Below, piece after piece: positions 31,980-32,761 of a stretch of DNA of 32,761 bases (position 1 is the stretch's first letter; every line of letters starts with the position of its first letter). The position numbers and the translations under genes were made by a program. This DNA is from Meiothermus luteus (GTDB lineage Bacteria > Deinococcota > Deinococci > Deinococcales > Thermaceae): positions 1-32,761 of the forward strand of contig NZ_QWKZ01000023.1 of assembly GCF_003574085.1 (NCBI RefSeq), read 5' to 3'. The notes under the pieces were generated by a model. That model worked only from the letters and a program-made list of their open reading frames with translations, did not search any database and had not been told where the DNA came from.

Positions 31980-32761
31980 ACTACCCGTTCGCTGCGCTGG
32001 TAGGACAGGAAACCATGCGGCTGGCCCTGCTGTTGGCGGCCACCGATCCTGGGCTCTCGGTACTCCTGCAGGGAGAGAAGGGCAGCGCCAAGACCACCGC
32101 TGCCAGGGCCCTGGCCGAGCTACTCCCCGAGGGAGCCCCCTTTGTGAACCTGCCCATCGGCACGGGGGAGGAGCGGCTTCTGGGCGGGCTTGACCTGGAG
32201 AAAGCCCTGGCCGGGCAGCCAGCCCTAAAGCCCGGCCTGCTCAGCCAGGCCCACGGGGGGGTGCTCTACATTGATGAGGTCAACCTGCTGGCCCCCCACC
32301 TGACCGACGCCCTGCTGGACGTGGTGGCGAGCGGGGTGGGGCGACTGGAGCGGGAGGGCTTCAGCCTGGAGTACCCGGCCCGCTTCGTGCTGTTGGCCAG
32401 CATGAACCCCGAGGAGGGCCGGCTGCGCCCCCAGCTCTACGACCGCTTCGCCCTAAAGGTATCGGTTCAGAGCCTCAAAGACCCTACGGAGCGGGCCGAA
32501 GCCCTAAGGCGTCGCCTGGCCTTTGAGGCCGACCCCGCGGGATTCCGCAGGGCCTGGGACGAGGCCCAAGCGGGGCTCCGGGCCCAGCTCACCAAAGCCC
32601 GCGCGCGGCTGGGAGCACTAACGCTACCCCAAGAACTCCTCCAAGGGATCAGCGAGCGGGTGGCCGCCCTGGGGGTGGGGAGCCTACGGGCCGACCTGGC
32701 ACTGGCCAAGGCCGCGCGGGCCCTGGCCAGTGCCAGGTCGGCCCGTAGGCTCCCCACCCCC
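31976..32761 (+). CDS. Mg/Co-chelatase AAA+ ATPase subunit (ChlI/BchI-like), cut by window end
   Basis: The frame is open from ATG 31976 to the window end (262 codons visible, no stop). Walker A is GEKGSAKT at 33-40, Walker B VLYIDE at 96-101 and sensor 1 N144 in ASMNPEEG. The arginine finger region is [10 protein letters not shown] (about 151-160). This is the MoxR-like ATPase of Mg-chelatase I/CobS type that powers metal insertion by CobN. The start overlaps the cobN stop codon (ATGA), so the proteins are made together. In many bacteria this protein continues into a VWA (ChlD-like) domain, but that part is missing here. Residues after about 246 are encoded by an inverted copy of the preceding DNA (32725-32761) and are probably not genuine. 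Confidence 0.9.
   Translation, partial: MNYPFAALVGQETMRLALLLAATDPGLSVLLQGEKGSAKTTAARALAELLPEGAPFVNLPIGTGEERLLGGLDLEKALAGQPALKPGLLSQAHGGVLYIDEVNLLAPHLTDALLDVVASGVGRLEREGFSLEYPARFVLLASMNPEEGRLRPQLYDRFALKVSVQSLKDPTERAEALRRRLAFEADPAGFRRAWDEAQAGLRAQLTKARARLGALTLPQELLQGISERVAALGVGSLRADLALAKAARALASARSARRLPTP
32671..32761. repeat. Terminal foldback: 37-bp perfect inverted repeat at the window end
   Basis: Positions 32671-32707 are exactly reverse-complemented at 32725-32761. Seventeen bases lie between, and some of these pair further. The repeat interrupts the conserved coding sequence of the chelatase ATPase gene. A natural gene would not be expected to contain such a palindrome, so a contig-end or chimeric-read artefact is the simplest explanation. 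Confidence 0.9.

Overview
The window looks like chromosomal DNA of a thermophilic member of the Thermaceae (Meiothermus/Thermus-like). The basis is the very high GC content, the strong preference for G/C in third codon positions, the frequent hexamer CTCGAG, many genes whose start codon lies 6-9 nt after a TANNNT -10 box with no Shine-Dalgarno sequence (leaderless transcripts), and the protein families seen. The genus is an inference; no 16S rRNA or other decisive marker is present. Both ends cut genes. The right end finishes in a 37-bp perfect foldback that is probably an assembly or library artefact.

Layout: (1) 1-3147, minus strand: a truncated NAD(P)-binding epimerase-like protein, a Rieske-type ring-hydroxylating oxygenase and a secreted DUF4384-like protein. 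(2) 3298-5199, plus: a PlsC-type acyltransferase, nucleoid protein HU with its own promoter and terminator, and an SDR oxidoreductase. (3) 5265-12669, plus: a branched-chain-amino-acid-type (HAAT) ABC transporter operon with the order livG, acyl-CoA synthetase, livH, livM, substrate-binding protein, livF, followed by a DUF59/PaaD-like gene. A near-consensus promoter overlaps an inverted repeat. The embedded CoA ligase suggests uptake and CoA activation of an organic acid rather than simple amino-acid uptake. (4) 12659-16290: two small genes of unknown function in divergent orientation, MtaB tRNA methylthiotransferase with an unknown upstream gene, and a PLP-dependent threonine/serine dehydratase. 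(5) 16287-19717, minus: a secreted M28 peptidase, an iron(III)-type periplasmic binding protein with its own promoter and terminator, and a secreted C39-like peptidase/TPR protein.

(6) 19744-22213, minus: an arsenic-type operon arsR - DUF6428-like - MFS transporter - arsC, preceded by a 24-bp palindromic operator lying inside the arsR promoter. (7) 22229-24829: uracil phosphoribosyltransferase and an undecaprenyl-phosphate sugar-phosphate transferase (plus), then an isolated ABC-2 permease subunit (minus). (8) 24919-end, plus: a cobalamin riboswitch followed by btuF, btuC, cobO, cobN and a Mg/Co-chelatase AAA+ subunit. These genes are tightly spaced or overlapping and form one corrinoid uptake, cobalt insertion and adenosylation unit. 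CobN carries an N-terminal thioredoxin-like [2Fe-2S] domain, and no BtuD ATPase is encoded in this stretch.

No tRNA, rRNA, CRISPR array, insertion sequence or phage gene was recognised. Only one stretch above 300 bases lacks a gene (24830-25149), and it holds the riboswitch.
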